A DNA stretch of 64,000 nucleotides from Candidatus Hodarchaeota archaeon (lineage in GTDB: Archaea > Asgardarchaeota > Heimdallarchaeia > Hodarchaeales > Hodarchaeaceae). The translations under genes and the position numbers were made by a program. Below the pieces are notes generated by a model. The model ran no database searches. It was not told the DNA's origin and saw only the letters and a list, made by a program, of their open reading frames with translations. How positions within the stretch are numbered: the stretch's first letter is position 1; the number at the start of each line of letters is the position of its first letter. Of the stretch, positions 1 to 8,470 are shown in pieces. The stretch spans positions 51,527 to 115,526 of the forward strand of contig JAEOTC010000030.1 in the NCBI GenBank assembly GCA_016840035.1, written 5' to 3'.

Positions 1-401
1 TTCTAGGGGCAGAAAAAGCTTTATTTAGGCACCTACGATCAGGAGAAGATCCACCCAAGCATGGGGTTATATTCCAATCACAATTGATACATTCAGCAAA
101 AAAACATCAGAGAGGAAAGATTGCTAGAGCTTTAGCAGGAAAATTAAGCATTGCTTCGCGTGTTGATTTCTTTAGTGGTGAATTTATTGCTCCAACTCTC
201 TTGGAAGATGTAGAAAAAAGAGTAAATGAGATAAAAGAATCCTTTCCAGAACCTTCGGAAAAGCAAAGGGCCAGAAAACAGAAAAAGAAAGAAAAGAAAC
301 CAAAAGGAAGACGTGGCAAATATCAGAAAAAAGGTCCAAAGTGGTCTGGATCAAAAAAGGATTTTAAAAAGAAAAAACACCGCAAAAATAAGAAAGAATA
401 A
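1..401 (+). CDS. nop5: Nop5/Nop56-Nop58 homologue, C-terminal part (5' end outside window)
   Basis: Scaffold protein of the archaeal C/D-box sRNP that guides 2'-O-methylation of RNA. The frame is open from base 3 with no start, so the gene begins before the window. The visible start reads LGAEKALFRHL, then PPKHGVIFQ and RGKIARALAGKLSIASRVDFF, the conserved end of the Nop domain that grips the guide RNA and L7Ae. The last 50 residues are a Lys/Arg-rich tail, usual in this family. Fibrillarin follows after 27 bases, the standard archaeal pairing. An internal TTG at base 84 could be mistaken for a start, but the conserved sequence upstream of it rules that out. Confidence 0.93.
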   Translation, partial: LGAEKALFRHLRSGEDPPKHGVIFQSQLIHSAKKHQRGKIARALAGKLSIASRVDFFSGEFIAPTLLEDVEKRVNEIKESFPEPSEKQRARKQKKKEKKPKGRRGKYQKKGPKWSGSKKDFKKKKHRKNKKE

Positions 402-428
402 GTATTTTCCTCATTCCTTGGTGTAAAA

Positions 429-1109
429 ATGAAAATAAAGGAAACAATAATAGAGGGTATGTATCAAATAAAAATTGATCAAAAAAATCGCCTTGCAACA
501 CGAAATAAAGTCCCAGGTACAAATGTTTATGGTGAGCGATTAGTCAAGATAAATGATGAGGAATACAGACTTTGGGACCCATTTCGATCGAAATATGCAG
601 CAGCCTTTTTATCTGGAATGAAATTCCTCCCTCAATTAAAGAAAAAGAACATCCTATATCTGGGAGTATCAACAGGGACAACCCCATCACATTTCTCCGA
701 TATTTTAGATAATGGATATATATATGGAGTTGAATTTTCTCCAAAAATCATGAGGAAGTTTTATCGTCTTGCTGAACAGCGACCCAATTTGATACCGATT
801 CTTGCTGATGTAAGAAGGCCAGAAGAATATTCTTCATATGTTTTTGATGTTGATTTGCTGTATCAAGATGTTTCTCAACCAGAACAAGCAACCATCTTTG
901 GGAGAAATGCTCAAGAGTATCTTAAGCCAGGAGGAGATGGTGTTATCGCTATCAAATCTCAGAGTATTGATGTTTCACTCGAACCAGAAGAGATTTTCTC
1001 CAAGCAGATGAGTATTTTAGAGGATAAATTCGACCTAAAAGTGATCGAGCATTCCTCAATTGATGCATTTGAGAAAAAACACGCAGTAATTGTAATAAGA
1101 AAAGAGTAG
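429..1109 (+). CDS. flpA: Fibrillarin-like rRNA/tRNA 2'-O-methyltransferase
   Basis: SAM-dependent methyltransferase of the C/D-box sRNP. The 226-residue length fits archaeal fibrillarin. The SAM-binding motif YLGVSTGTT lies at residues 77-85, VEFSP at 101-105, YQDVSQP at 145-151 and the conserved lysine in AIKSQSIDVS near 176. It lies directly downstream of the Nop5 gene and is probably co-transcribed with it. The ATG start is the first in frame. Confidence 0.96.
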   Translation: MKIKETIIEGMYQIKIDQKNRLATRNKVPGTNVYGERLVKINDEEYRLWDPFRSKYAAAFLSGMKFLPQLKKKNILYLGVSTGTTPSHFSDILDNGYIYGVEFSPKIMRKFYRLAEQRPNLIPILADVRRPEEYSSYVFDVDLLYQDVSQPEQATIFGRNAQEYLKPGGDGVIAIKSQSIDVSLEPEEIFSKQMSILEDKFDLKVIEHSSIDAFEKKHAVIVIRKE

Positions 1110-1123
1110 TTTCTCCACAATTC

Positions 1124-1468
1124 CTATCCATAATCACGCCATGTGAACTTGCACTTCTTGCAACGATAGAAGGTTGTCGTTGCTTCGTCTGCACTCCTAG
1201 TTTGAAGTTGCCAATATACTGCCTCATGATGTCCACATTTTTCGCAACTCGCAGTAGCCGTTGGCATTGTTTCTACGGCGTTTTCATCTTCAATTATGAC
1301 CGTTTTTTCTAGCTCGGAGTGTCGTATGGTTTGTTTTATTTCAAAAGCTTTAGAATTTGTTTGTGAATTAGCCCCAATTTTCTTCCCACAGGCATTGCAT
1401 TTCATTACAACAGATCCATCTGGCTGTTTATCAGGGACAAGAAGGGCTCCGCACTCACAAAAATCCAT
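1124..1468 (-). CDS. tfs: Transcription cleavage factor TFS (TFIIS/Rpb9-like)
   Basis: RNA polymerase cleavage factor that rescues backtracked complexes. Two zinc ribbons are visible: an N-terminal one with C4, C6, C24 and C27, and a C-terminal one with C75, C78, C103 and C106. The C-terminal ribbon carries the RSADEATTTFYRC hairpin, whose Asp-Glu pair (94-95) enters the polymerase active site in TFIIS and TFS. At 114 residues it has typical archaeal TFS length. It converges on the fibrillarin gene with 14 bases between them. Confidence 0.93.
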   Translation of the reverse strand: MDFCECGALLVPDKQPDGSVVMKCNACGKKIGANSQTNSKAFEIKQTIRHSELEKTVIIEDENAVETMPTATASCEKCGHHEAVYWQLQTRSADEATTTFYRCKKCKFTWRDYG

Positions 1469-1585
1469 TAAAATTGTCTCCAGTCAATTTGTGCTCAGTA
1501 CAAGCAGAAATCTCCCGATGTTTTAAAGAAGCTGTGATTTTTATGTAAAACACCCGATATTTCCAAAAGCTAGATATTCAAAAAA

Positions 1586-1954
1586 ATGAGAAATATTAAT
1601 TATTTCAATGATCAATTTGGAATAAGAGTACTAGAGAGGAGTATGTTGCACAGAACTTCTATTAGACCCTATGAGGAAATTACTATTTTATCTCTCGATA
1701 GTCTTGCTTCAGAAACGAAATTTCAACTCTTTTGCAAGATAAAAGAGAAGGAAGATGCACATATAATATTATCAGATGAGAAGGCTGAATATAAATTTGC
1801 TTCTAAAGATTTAGATCTAGAAGATATTGATGTAGGGGATACAATTCTAGTTTTTGGCCAAAAGGAAGAAGATAATATAAATTTGGAGAAACTCATTAAA
1901 CTTAATCTTGATTGGTCTCTTCTTGTTAAAGCTAGAACTATTGAACAGTTGTAA
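1586..1954 (+). CDS. Small protein with probable OB-fold, unknown function
   Basis: A 122-residue protein I do not recognise. From about residue 30 it has an alternating strand pattern (FQLFCKIKEKE, then a segment ending DVGDTILVFGQ, then NINLEKLIKL and a Trp-containing end) of the kind seen in OB-fold nucleic-acid-binding domains. The pattern resembles the OB domain of the RPA-like protein at 11785-12441. No catalytic residues are visible. It stands alone, preceded by a short AT-rich gap and followed by about 250 noncoding bases. The OB assignment is inference. Confidence 0.55.
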   Translation: MRNINYFNDQFGIRVLERSMLHRTSIRPYEEITILSLDSLASETKFQLFCKIKEKEDAHIILSDEKAEYKFASKDLDLEDIDVGDTILVFGQKEEDNINLEKLIKLNLDWSLLVKARTIEQL

Positions 1955-2085
1955 AATCCATTCATATATTCAGATACATCAGTTCAAGTGGATTCAGATT
2001 TAAAAAGCGACCATCTATCTCAATTATCGTTTTTCGCTAAAATAAGTTCTCTTCCTCCATAGATGCGGAAATAAACTTCAGAAAA

Positions 2086-2098
2086 AATATATATACAA
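2086..2098 (+). promoter_or_regulatory. Probable TATA/BRE promoter of the Sm protein-Rpo8 operon
   Basis: A purine-rich stretch (gaaaaa) runs into aatatatatac in an otherwise geneless gap. That is the BRE-plus-TATA layout of archaeal promoters. Transcription would start about 25 bases on, leaving a leader of roughly 85 bases before the strong ribosome site aaggagg at 2196-2202. Identified by eye only. Confidence 0.5.
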
Positions 2099-2208
2099 GA
2101 TAATTGCACATTTAACGAACCAGATTACCGTTACGAAGCAAATTTAGGTTGAAAATCTAAAGGTTTTATTAATAACGAAATCTGCTTGTTCTGTAAGGAG
2201 GCTTATAC

Positions 2209-2652
2209 ATGTCCATGGTCGGTCAAGCCAAAAGAACTTTTCAAAAAGAAATCTCTGCATTTAACAACAAAAGAGTAGCAGTTATTCTCAAGAATGGTAC
2301 AAAATTCGTTGGGGAACTTAAGGGATTATCTCCTGAAACTCTTACGTGTGTACTAATAAAAGCCAAGCGTGATGATGATACTAACGAAATTCATCGTATT
2401 TGTCTTAATGGCGATCAAATTGCAGAGATCTACTTAGAAGAAGCCCCATTTGATCTTCTAGGTTTAAAAGATGAACTTGAACAGATCTTTCGGCGTCCTG
2501 GAGACGTGAAAGTCTATGATGAGGCTGGATTGATCGTCGTACTTGAAAGAGTGAAAGTCTCTGAAACAGGTGTGGAAGGAACAGGCCCCGTCGCAGATAG
2601 AGTTAGAGCCATATTTAACCGATATGCAAGTGATCAAGCTTCAGAAGAGTAG
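2209..2652 (+). CDS. Two-domain Sm-like archaeal protein (SmAP3 type)
   Basis: RNA-binding Sm/LSm protein expected to form rings. Residues 8-75 form the Sm fold, with the NGTKFVGELKGL stretch of motif Sm1 and CLNGDQIAEIYL at the Sm2 strand. A second domain (about 85-140, with GLIVVLERVKVSE and PVADRVRAIF) matches the C-terminal extension of SmAP3-type proteins. A perfect aaggagg lies six bases before the first ATG; a second ATG two codons later is possible. The Rpo8 gene follows after eight bases. Confidence 0.82.
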   Translation: MSMVGQAKRTFQKEISAFNNKRVAVILKNGTKFVGELKGLSPETLTCVLIKAKRDDDTNEIHRICLNGDQIAEIYLEEAPFDLLGLKDELEQIFRRPGDVKVYDEAGLIVVLERVKVSETGVEGTGPVADRVRAIFNRYASDQASEE

Positions 2653-2660
2653 GAATTTAT

Positions 2661-3017
2661 ATGCTAATAAATGCAGAAGTATTTCAACTAGAGGAAGATA
2701 TTGATAATAATCTCTGGTTAATTGACTTTAGAGATGAGAAGTTAGGTCTCAGAGGAAGAATGGAAATACCCTCAAAATTAGTTGATCTACACGATGCAAA
2801 GAATCTTCAAATTGAAGTTGTTGCCGTTAAAAAAAAGACCCCATCGTTTAAAGATGCTAAAGTAGCCTTGAATGCTATTAACTATAGAACCAAACCCGTT
2901 GGAAAAGAGAAAATCTACTCATTTTCCTCAGGTGGATTAACATTCCGGCTATTCTCTGGAAAAGTCATTCCAGAGTTTAAACTACCACTTAAAGAGTATT
3001 TGATTATAGTGCGCTAA
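2661..3017 (+). CDS. rpo8: RNA polymerase subunit Rpo8 (Rpb8 homologue)
   Basis: Candidate for the small polymerase subunit shared by eukaryotes and some archaea (TACK and Asgard groups). The 118-residue protein ends IYSFSSGGLTFRLFSG followed by LKEYLIIVR. This parallels the Rpb8 ending, where a Y-SFGGLLMRL stretch is followed by AYLLIRR. The early part is a set of strands consistent with the Rpb8 OB barrel. It lies between the Sm gene and tRNA-Leu. The main doubt is divergence in the N-terminal half. Confidence 0.75.
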   Translation: MLINAEVFQLEEDIDNNLWLIDFRDEKLGLRGRMEIPSKLVDLHDAKNLQIEVVAVKKKTPSFKDAKVALNAINYRTKPVGKEKIYSFSSGGLTFRLFSGKVIPEFKLPLKEYLIIVR

Positions 3018-3029
3018 AAATTTTAGTGT

Positions 3030-3114
3030 GCGGGGGTTTCCCAGCCAGGTCAAAGGAGCTAGGTTGAGGTCCTAGTCGTGTAGGCGTTCGTGAGTTCAAA
3101 TCTCACCCCCCGCA
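3030..3114 (+). tRNA. tRNA-Leu (anticodon GAG)
   Basis: An 85-base cloverleaf. The acceptor GCGGGGG (3030-3036) pairs with CCCCCGC (3107-3113), followed by discriminator A. The anticodon stem CTAGG/CCTAG (3059-3063 with 3071-3075) encloses loop TTGAGGT with anticodon GAG at 3066-3068. A long variable arm follows, then the T arm GTGAG-TTCAAAT-CTCAC. The class II variable arm and GAG anticodon fit leucine. CCA is not encoded and there is no intron. Confidence 0.96.
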
Positions 3115-3274
3115 TTAGCATGTATCACTCTTCTTTTGTTCACAAACCCAGAAACTAATAAGGGGTTGTTGATCATTATTTTTATTGCGGAATATTGAAT
3201 CCAAGAAATTTTTATTATGGTTTGAATTTCTTTGGAAATGAAATCCTCTTAATTGAAATGGCTGGATTTTAATT

Positions 3275-4066
3275 TTGAAAATAAATTTACGGTTTGATTC
3301 ACTAATCTATAAACTTTATGAACGTAGATTATGGAATCAAATAAAGGGTGGCATTGAGGAGGGTATTCATCCAACTCACGTCGCTCTAATTATGGATGGA
3401 AATCGACGATATGCTCGTGCGAAACGTCTTCCGAGCACATATGGCCATCGATTAGGACGTGAGAAATTAAAGGATATTTTACAATGGTTTTGGGATCTCG
3501 AGATTGATTATGTTACACTCTATGCTTTCTCAACAGAAAACTTCGAGAGGTCCAATGGGGAGGTAAATGAGTTAATGAATCTATTTGAATCAACCTTTCA
3601 GGAACTTATCGACCATCCAGAGTTTAAAAAAAGAAATGTGAAAATTAAAGTCATTGGCCGAACTCATTTATTACCGATGAGAGTCCAAGAAGCAATTAAG
3701 AGGGCAGTAAATAGTACTGATACAGAAAAACAAGGCCCGACATTAATCATCGCAATCGGGTATGGAGGTCGAGCCGAAATGATTGATGCAATGAAATCAA
3801 TTGCTAGAAAGGTTGTTAACAATGAAATTGATGTTGAGGAGATAGATGAGCTAGTAGTTGAGCGACATCTTTACACCAATGGAATTCCTGATCCTGATTT
3901 AATTATACGTACATCAGGTGAAGAACGATTATCAGGGTTCCTTACTTGGCAATCTGTCTATAGTGAACTCTATTTTGCTGATGTTTTCTTCCCTGGATTT
4001 AGAAAGATTGATTTGTGGAGAGCTATTCGTACCTATCAATCACGAAAGCGACGTCATGGACGGTAA
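3275..4066 (+). CDS. uppS: Cis-prenyltransferase (undecaprenyl/dolichyl diphosphate synthase family)
   Basis: Extends a short allylic diphosphate with isopentenyl units in cis, making the polyprenol carrier for glycan export; archaea use dolichol-type lipids for N-glycosylation. The catalytic motif MDGNRRYA (Asp41) follows HVALI. The end carries IRTSGEERLSGFL and WQSVYSELYF, the diphosphate-binding and final helix motifs. Length (263 residues) is normal. The start is a TTG; no in-frame ATG lies nearby upstream. It converges on the PAC2 gene. Confidence 0.93.
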   Translation: MKINLRFDSLIYKLYERRLWNQIKGGIEEGIHPTHVALIMDGNRRYARAKRLPSTYGHRLGREKLKDILQWFWDLEIDYVTLYAFSTENFERSNGEVNELMNLFESTFQELIDHPEFKKRNVKIKVIGRTHLLPMRVQEAIKRAVNSTDTEKQGPTLIIAIGYGGRAEMIDAMKSIARKVVNNEIDVEEIDELVVERHLYTNGIPDPDLIIRTSGEERLSGFLTWQSVYSELYFADVFFPGFRKIDLWRAIRTYQSRKRRHGR

Positions 4067-4082
4067 ATTCTTAGAGTTTAGA

Positions 4083-4838
4083 TCAAGTATACATACGCTT
4101 ATTTGCTAAATTTTCACCTTGACTTTCCTCAATTGGAGCAAGTTGACGTTTAATTTCCTCTTCTATTGTCTGAGCATTTTGAACTAATTCGTTCGTATTG
4201 ATGCTGATATTTAGGACTTCGTTGAGTTTCTCAATTGTTGAAACGGCCCCAAGTGGATCAGGACGCTCCCTTTGTGCATATGCTAGAAGGCCGATAGCTG
4301 GAAACATACTCATATCAAGATAGCCTAACATTATTGCTAGAGGGCCAGCCACAAATAGACCTGGATCAAGTAAATTCATCTTGACTTCACTTAGGAAATC
4401 AGAATTAAGGGATGTCGATTGTAAAAATGCTCTTGTTGGAATATATTGGATATTATTCTCAGAAGCTTTCAACCGTGCATCAACTCCTCCAATAAAATAA
4501 GCCTCGGAGAATGTGTTCTGTTTTAGGATCCATTCAGACATTTTTTCGGAAAATTCGATTTGTACGTGACGATATGGTTGAAGGTGAGGGATGAAGACCG
4601 CAAAATCGTATTCATCTTTTCCGTATATCTCAAAAGGTAATCTCAATTGACTATTTTGTACAGAAATGAAGGGAGGAGCTCCACTTGACATGATAGTTGC
4701 TATTCTTTTTAATTTGAGGTCCTCAATCATGTGAGATACTGTTATATATCCAATCTCCCCTAATCCATGCCATCCCGCTATAAATCTGTTACACTGATTT
4801 AATATTTCTTGATCTTCATGAAAAATTTTGAATTTCAT
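4083..4838 (-). CDS. PAC2-family protein (proteasome assembly chaperone-like)
   Basis: Belongs to the archaeal family related to eukaryotic proteasome assembly chaperone 2. Visible features are an N-terminal GWHGLGEIGY turn, a central VDARLK segment, the glycine-rich FVAGPLAIML strand, and LLAYAQRERPDP followed by helices typical of the family's end. It closes the Kae1-Bud32 operon, 23 bases after bud32. The cellular role in archaea is not established. The C-terminal 30 residues look like a charged helix. Confidence 0.78.
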   Translation of the reverse strand: MKFKIFHEDQEILNQCNRFIAGWHGLGEIGYITVSHMIEDLKLKRIATIMSSGAPPFISVQNSQLRLPFEIYGKDEYDFAVFIPHLQPYRHVQIEFSEKMSEWILKQNTFSEAYFIGGVDARLKASENNIQYIPTRAFLQSTSLNSDFLSEVKMNLLDPGLFVAGPLAIMLGYLDMSMFPAIGLLAYAQRERPDPLGAVSTIEKLNEVLNISINTNELVQNAQTIEEEIKRQLAPIEESQGENLANKRMYT

Positions 4839-4861
4839 TCGTTTTCAACCATCAATTCTGT

Positions 4862-5524
4862 TCATTCAAGTCGATCTTCTCGTGCTATATATCGTGCACG
4901 ACTTTGGATTTTTTTCATCTGTTCATAAGTATTCTTCCCCTCAGGATACACACTTAGATACCCATCTAAAAATGTGCTGAAGAGAATTTTTGACGCTGGC
5001 TGAATAGCTTTCAATGTTGAATAGAAAGTGAGTATATCATCAGCCTTTGACTCTATTTCATTAGATATCCTCCCCAGTCCAAAATCAATTATTATTGGTT
5101 TATCCTCTAGTTGAATAATTACGTTAAAAACCGTTAAATCTCCGTGAATTATGTCATTACAATGTAAAAGACCAATTTGTGATCCTAGACTGGAAAAAAT
5201 CGGTTTTAGTCTCTGAATAGGGAGTAAATCCATTGTTTCATAGAGTAATTTTCCATCAATCTCCTCTATAAGCAAATAACTCTCTTGAATATTAATACCA
5301 ATAAGACTTGGAACAGAAGCTCCAATTTTTCTTGCAATAGACATGACTTTAGCTTCTGATCTTAATCGGTGTAATCTTATCCGATGGTCAATTTCTGGGT
5401 GTCGGTATGTTTTTGGTAACCGTTGTTTGATTATTACTGGATTTTGAAGGTAAGTGCCTTGATAGATTATTGCCTCTGCACCTTTGGCAATTCTAGCAGC
5501 TTTATCTAATCTCATTCTATCCAC
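4862..5524 (-). CDS. bud32: KEOPS kinase/ATPase subunit Bud32
   Basis: Small RIO-like kinase of the KEOPS complex, needed for t6A modification of tRNA. The nucleotide loop AKGAEAIIY is at residues 13-21, the invariant lysine in VIIKQRL near 33, the catalytic loop IHGDLT at 126-131 and the metal motif DFGLG at 147-151. At 220 residues it is the usual stand-alone size. Its start overlaps the end of kae1 by 13 bases, indicating translational coupling. In several euryarchaea the two are fused; here they are separate. Confidence 0.95.
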   Translation of the reverse strand: MDRMRLDKAARIAKGAEAIIYQGTYLQNPVIIKQRLPKTYRHPEIDHRIRLHRLRSEAKVMSIARKIGASVPSLIGINIQESYLLIEEIDGKLLYETMDLLPIQRLKPIFSSLGSQIGLLHCNDIIHGDLTVFNVIIQLEDKPIIIDFGLGRISNEIESKADDILTFYSTLKAIQPASKILFSTFLDGYLSVYPEGKNTYEQMKKIQSRARYIAREDRLE

Positions 5525-6504
5525 CCGACCTGAACTTGATCAGTTCTCCATCTAGGTTTCACCTGACTGTCCTCAACAGAGAGAATTTTCCCAGTGTTAA
5601 ATAGATGAGTTCCTGCGAAAGCAATCATAACACCATTATCCCCTGCTAGGTTTCTTGGAACAGCCTGAAATGAAGTGTCTTGCTCTTGAGCGACTTTCTG
5701 GATAATAGTCTGTAAATGAGCATTAGCTGCTACTCCTCCTGTTAATAATACTGAAGGCTTCTTAGTGCAGGATAAAGCGCGTTCAGTAGCTTCAGCAAGT
5801 ATTGCAAAAGTATACTCTTGAAAAGAATAACACACATCTGGAATTGAATGATCATGAAGGAGCTTCTTTGCTGCAGTCACCATTCCCGAGAATGAAAATG
5901 ACATTCCCTTTATCGTATAAGGAAGCGTGAGGAGTTTATTGCCCGATTGTGCTTGTTTCTCGATGTGAGGACCTCCAGGATGAGGTAAATTCATTTCTCT
6001 TCCAAGTGTGTCTAGTGCATTTCCGATTGCGATATCCAAAGTTTCTCCTAATACTCTGTACCGCCCATTTAAGAATGTAATAAGTTGAGTATTTCCTCCG
6101 CTCACATACAGAACCAATGGGTCATCTACAGGAGTCACCGTTCTTCCTAGTTCAACATGAGCAATACAATGATTAACTCCTAGAAGTGGAATGTTCAATC
6201 TTAATGAAATTGCTCGCGCGACCGTTGCTGTTGTTCTTAAGCACGGTCCTAATCCAGGGCCTTGAGAAAAAGCGATTCCATCAATCTTATCGATTTTAAA
6301 AGGTAATCGTTTGAATACTTTATCTATAAGAATCGGGAATTCTTTTGCTAGAAAGATTGCAGCTTCTCGTGGATGAATGCCCCCTTGAGGAGGGAAATAA
6401 GTTGCTGATTCATTGACAATAACTTCCCTTCCTTTTATCACAGCGACCCCTGCAGTATGTGCTGTACCTTCTAATCCTAGTATAATTGGTTCGATAGATG
6501 CCAT
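5512..6504 (-). CDS. kae1: KEOPS catalytic subunit Kae1 (TsaD family)
   Basis: tRNA N6-threonylcarbamoyladenosine transferase. From the chosen start the protein opens MASIEPIILGLEGTAHT, the canonical beginning. It then has the metal-binding HCIAH (His-x3-His), SGGNTQ, and GGVAAN in the ATPase core. A start 17 codons further upstream is possible but would overlap the eS31 gene and add a nonhomologous peptide, so I reject it. The resulting 330 residues match the family. The downstream Bud32 gene overlaps it; Cgi121 lies about 50 kb away at 56437. Confidence 0.95.
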   Translation of the reverse strand: MASIEPIILGLEGTAHTAGVAVIKGREVIVNESATYFPPQGGIHPREAAIFLAKEFPILIDKVFKRLPFKIDKIDGIAFSQGPGLGPCLRTTATVARAISLRLNIPLLGVNHCIAHVELGRTVTPVDDPLVLYVSGGNTQLITFLNGRYRVLGETLDIAIGNALDTLGREMNLPHPGGPHIEKQAQSGNKLLTLPYTIKGMSFSFSGMVTAAKKLLHDHSIPDVCYSFQEYTFAILAEATERALSCTKKPSVLLTGGVAANAHLQTIIQKVAQEQDTSFQAVPRNLAGDNGVMIAFAGTHLFNTGKILSVEDSQVKPRWRTDQVQVGWIE

Positions 6505-6524
6505 ACTGATTTCATGATTCAAAA

Positions 6525-6710
6525 TTAGAATTCTGTATATCCACATAAGCCACAAGATGCTCTTCCTTTGTGTTTAGCTAAAAAAGACCCCTTACATCTT
6601 GGACAAAATTTATTTGTTCTTTTTATGGTTCCTTTTTTATAATCAACCTTATAATATGATTGAACTGGATTTCTACGAACTGGCATTGTTTTAGTCCTCT
6701 TTTTGCTCAT
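6525..6710 (-). CDS. rps27ae: Ribosomal protein eS31 (S27ae)
   Basis: Small-subunit zinc-ribbon protein of 61 residues. CPRC and CGLC form the zinc site after a basic N terminus. In eukaryotes this protein is made fused to ubiquitin; here there is no N-terminal extension, since the gene begins inside the end of the eS24 gene. It overlaps eS24 by 20 bases. Confidence 0.95.
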   Translation of the reverse strand: MSKKRTKTMPVRRNPVQSYYKVDYKKGTIKRTNKFCPRCKGSFLAKHKGRASCGLCGYTEF

Positions 6711-6993
6711 TTTCTATAATTTTATTTCTCTTAAGAAGGAATTTAGGTTCGTAAACAGACACATCCTCCACTTTGTCATAGCAGTGTACAGTTAATTGTG
6801 ATTTTGGTTCACCAAAATGGCCTTCTATTTTTTGGATTACAACACGTTCAAGATCAAAATTCATTTGTGCTGCTACCTTGGACCTTACAGCTTCTCTAGT
6901 GGGTGTGATTTCCCCTAGATGCGTAATAAGGGCTTTAATTTCGTTTCGGCCAATAAGTGGATTGTGTTTTTCTTCAGTAATCGTAATCTCCAT
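6691..6993 (-). CDS. rps24e: Ribosomal protein eS24
   Basis: Small-subunit protein of 100 residues. The [19 protein letters not shown] opening and the [12 protein letters not shown] segment are diagnostic. It sits between the dephospho-CoA kinase gene and eS31 with 20-base overlaps on both sides, a conserved archaeal order. Confidence 0.95.
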   Translation of the reverse strand: MEITITEEKHNPLIGRNEIKALITHLGEITPTREAVRSKVAAQMNFDLERVVIQKIEGHFGEPKSQLTVHCYDKVEDVSVYEPKFLLKRNKIIENEQKED

Positions 6994-7573
6994 TTCTATA
7001 TTCCTCGTGAAATTCGAATTTATCTAATAAGCCTTGTACTTGTTCCTTCAGGGAAGTAGTAATCACTGCTACAACAAGGCCTTCTTCAGTGGTAATGGGA
7101 GGTTGTCCGTAAATGACAATGCTTCCAAGAGGTAGGGAAATTATCACAGGGATAATTAATAAATCCTCTTCACCGTCAATCCTTACTGCTATGCGGCAAT
7201 TGTTGGAGGTAGAAAAAGCTATTGCATTTTCGATTTCCTGAATCGCACTCTTAAGGATCCACTCTTTAGGATTAGATGTACGATATATTGAATATTTTTC
7301 AAGATTCATTGAAACTGGGCCAGTTCGTTGAGTTTTTCCATCAAAAATAATAACATTAGGATAATATTCTTGATCAAGGAAAGATTTTGCACATACGTCT
7401 CCAATAGCTACAACTAAACCTTCATTCGACTTTCTAATGTAATTTATTGCGTTCCTAGCTGATGCAGAATGCTCTCCAGTAAATAATTTACCAATAGGCG
7501 TTCTTAATGATTTTCGAAGAGAAATGGGGAGCTTATATCCCACCAGAAATCCCTCAACGAACTTTAATAGCAT
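6974..7573 (-). CDS. GTP-dependent dephospho-CoA kinase (DUF359 family)
   Basis: Probably carries out the last step of coenzyme A synthesis, phosphorylating dephospho-CoA with GTP. Family hallmarks are VAIGDVCAKS, the DGKTQR motif, RIDGEEDLL, and YGQPP followed by EGLVVA. The length of 199 residues fits. It lies inside the spt4-eS24-eS31 operon, where this gene is commonly found in archaea, and overlaps both neighbours by 20 bases. Confidence 0.88.
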   Translation of the reverse strand: MLLKFVEGFLVGYKLPISLRKSLRTPIGKLFTGEHSASARNAINYIRKSNEGLVVAIGDVCAKSFLDQEYYPNVIIFDGKTQRTGPVSMNLEKYSIYRTSNPKEWILKSAIQEIENAIAFSTSNNCRIAVRIDGEEDLLIIPVIISLPLGSIVIYGQPPITTEEGLVVAVITTSLKEQVQGLLDKFEFHEEYRNGDYDY

Positions 7574-7748
7574 ATTTTCCGGGACGGTTAATATTCAGCC
7601 TCTTTGCAATCTTACTATCTTTAGGCTCACGAATGATTACCATCCCAACAAAGCTCTTGGATAGGTGATTGTGTGTTTTACAGATAGGACATACTTCCTC
7701 TCCATGGACGATGCTATTACATTTTTTGCAGGCTTTGATTTTTACCAA
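7554..7748 (-). CDS. spt4: Transcription elongation factor Spt4
   Basis: A 64-residue zinc-ribbon partner of Spt5 that stimulates polymerase processivity. CKKC and CPIC flank the zinc site; the end reads MVIIREPKDSKIAKRLNINR and then PGKYAIKV, typical of archaeal Spt4. It begins one base after the rpo7 stop. Confidence 0.95.
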   Translation of the reverse strand: MVKIKACKKCNSIVHGEEVCPICKTHNHLSKSFVGMVIIREPKDSKIAKRLNINRPGKYAIKVR

Positions 7749-8294
7749 CTAGGCTGCCTCCTTTTGTTCATCAATCCAACTTTTCAGACCTAATCCCTCA
7801 CCTTTCATGGTGACAGCAATTTTCATGCTTACGTGATCAACGGTTGCAGTAATTATTTTTCCACGGACTAAATCCCCTGGTCTAATAGTTCTACCTGATT
7901 CTCTTCCTACTAAAACTCCTGAAGATCTAGAAGACATTTGAAAATATTCATCAGCAATTTGACTTATATGTGCTAAAGCATCGGTACAACCGATTCGCAT
8001 AAAAAATCCAAATTTCGTTGTTTCAACAACTTCTCCTTCTGTTACTTCATCATCCAAAGGACGAAAAGTGATCGCTTCATATTCCACATCATGAAAAGTT
8101 GCTCCGTCCCCAGGAACAATTCTTCCTGGAGAAATTTCTTTAACTGCCAAGATAGCAACAATCATTCCTACATCTCCTCCAATTGTGGTTTCATTCTTTG
8201 ATCTTGAGATATCAAGAATAACCTCTTCTAAAGGCTGTCCGAATCTGTTTGGGGGAATGCGGATTGTTTCACGGATTTGAGTCATGTAATACAT
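7749..8294 (-). CDS. rpo7: RNA polymerase subunit Rpo7 (RpoE1)
   Basis: Stalk subunit, homologue of Rpb7, which acts with Rpo4 and contacts exiting RNA. It opens MYYMTQIRETIRIPPNRFG, as expected for the family, with an N-terminal tip domain and then an S1/OB domain from about residue 82 (EGEVVETTKFGFFMRIG). At 181 residues it is full length. It is the first gene of the minus-strand operon running to PAC2. Confidence 0.95.
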   Translation of the reverse strand: MYYMTQIRETIRIPPNRFGQPLEEVILDISRSKNETTIGGDVGMIVAILAVKEISPGRIVPGDGATFHDVEYEAITFRPLDDEVTEGEVVETTKFGFFMRIGCTDALAHISQIADEYFQMSSRSSGVLVGRESGRTIRPGDLVRGKIITATVDHVSMKIAVTMKGEGLGLKSWIDEQKEAA

Positions 8295-8420
8295 TTATCC
8301 AGTGCCTCTTTACGCTGACCTCAGTCAAGCTATACTGAAAATAGAATCATTAAAGGCTTTCTTTATTGGACTATTGAGTCTTTCCAAGTGAGTTTATGAT
8401 TCGAGAGGTATCCAAAGTAA

Positions 8421-8440
8421 TAAAAAAAGGAAAAAAAGGG
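8421..8440 (-). terminator. Poly-T terminator after the pyrophosphatase gene
   Basis: On the minus strand two runs of seven T residues separated by CC lie about 35 bases after the hppA stop. Runs of T in the transcribed direction are the usual archaeal termination signal. No strong hairpin is evident. Confidence 0.6.
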
Positions 8441-8470
8441 GAGGATGAATATTTCAGGGTTGTTAGAAGT

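Noticed and set aside
84..401. Separate 105-residue basic protein starting at TTG 84
   Set aside because: The frame is open to base 3 and upstream residues match the Nop domain, so it is the end of a truncated Nop5 gene.
6505..6555. Longer Kae1 start
   Set aside because: The extra 17 residues are nonhomologous and would overlap eS31; the MASIEPI start matches the family.
6691..6993. Possible ubiquitin fused to eS31, as in eukaryotes
   Set aside because: The frame upstream of eS31 encodes eS24 in another frame; eS31 begins at its own ATG with no beta-grasp extension.
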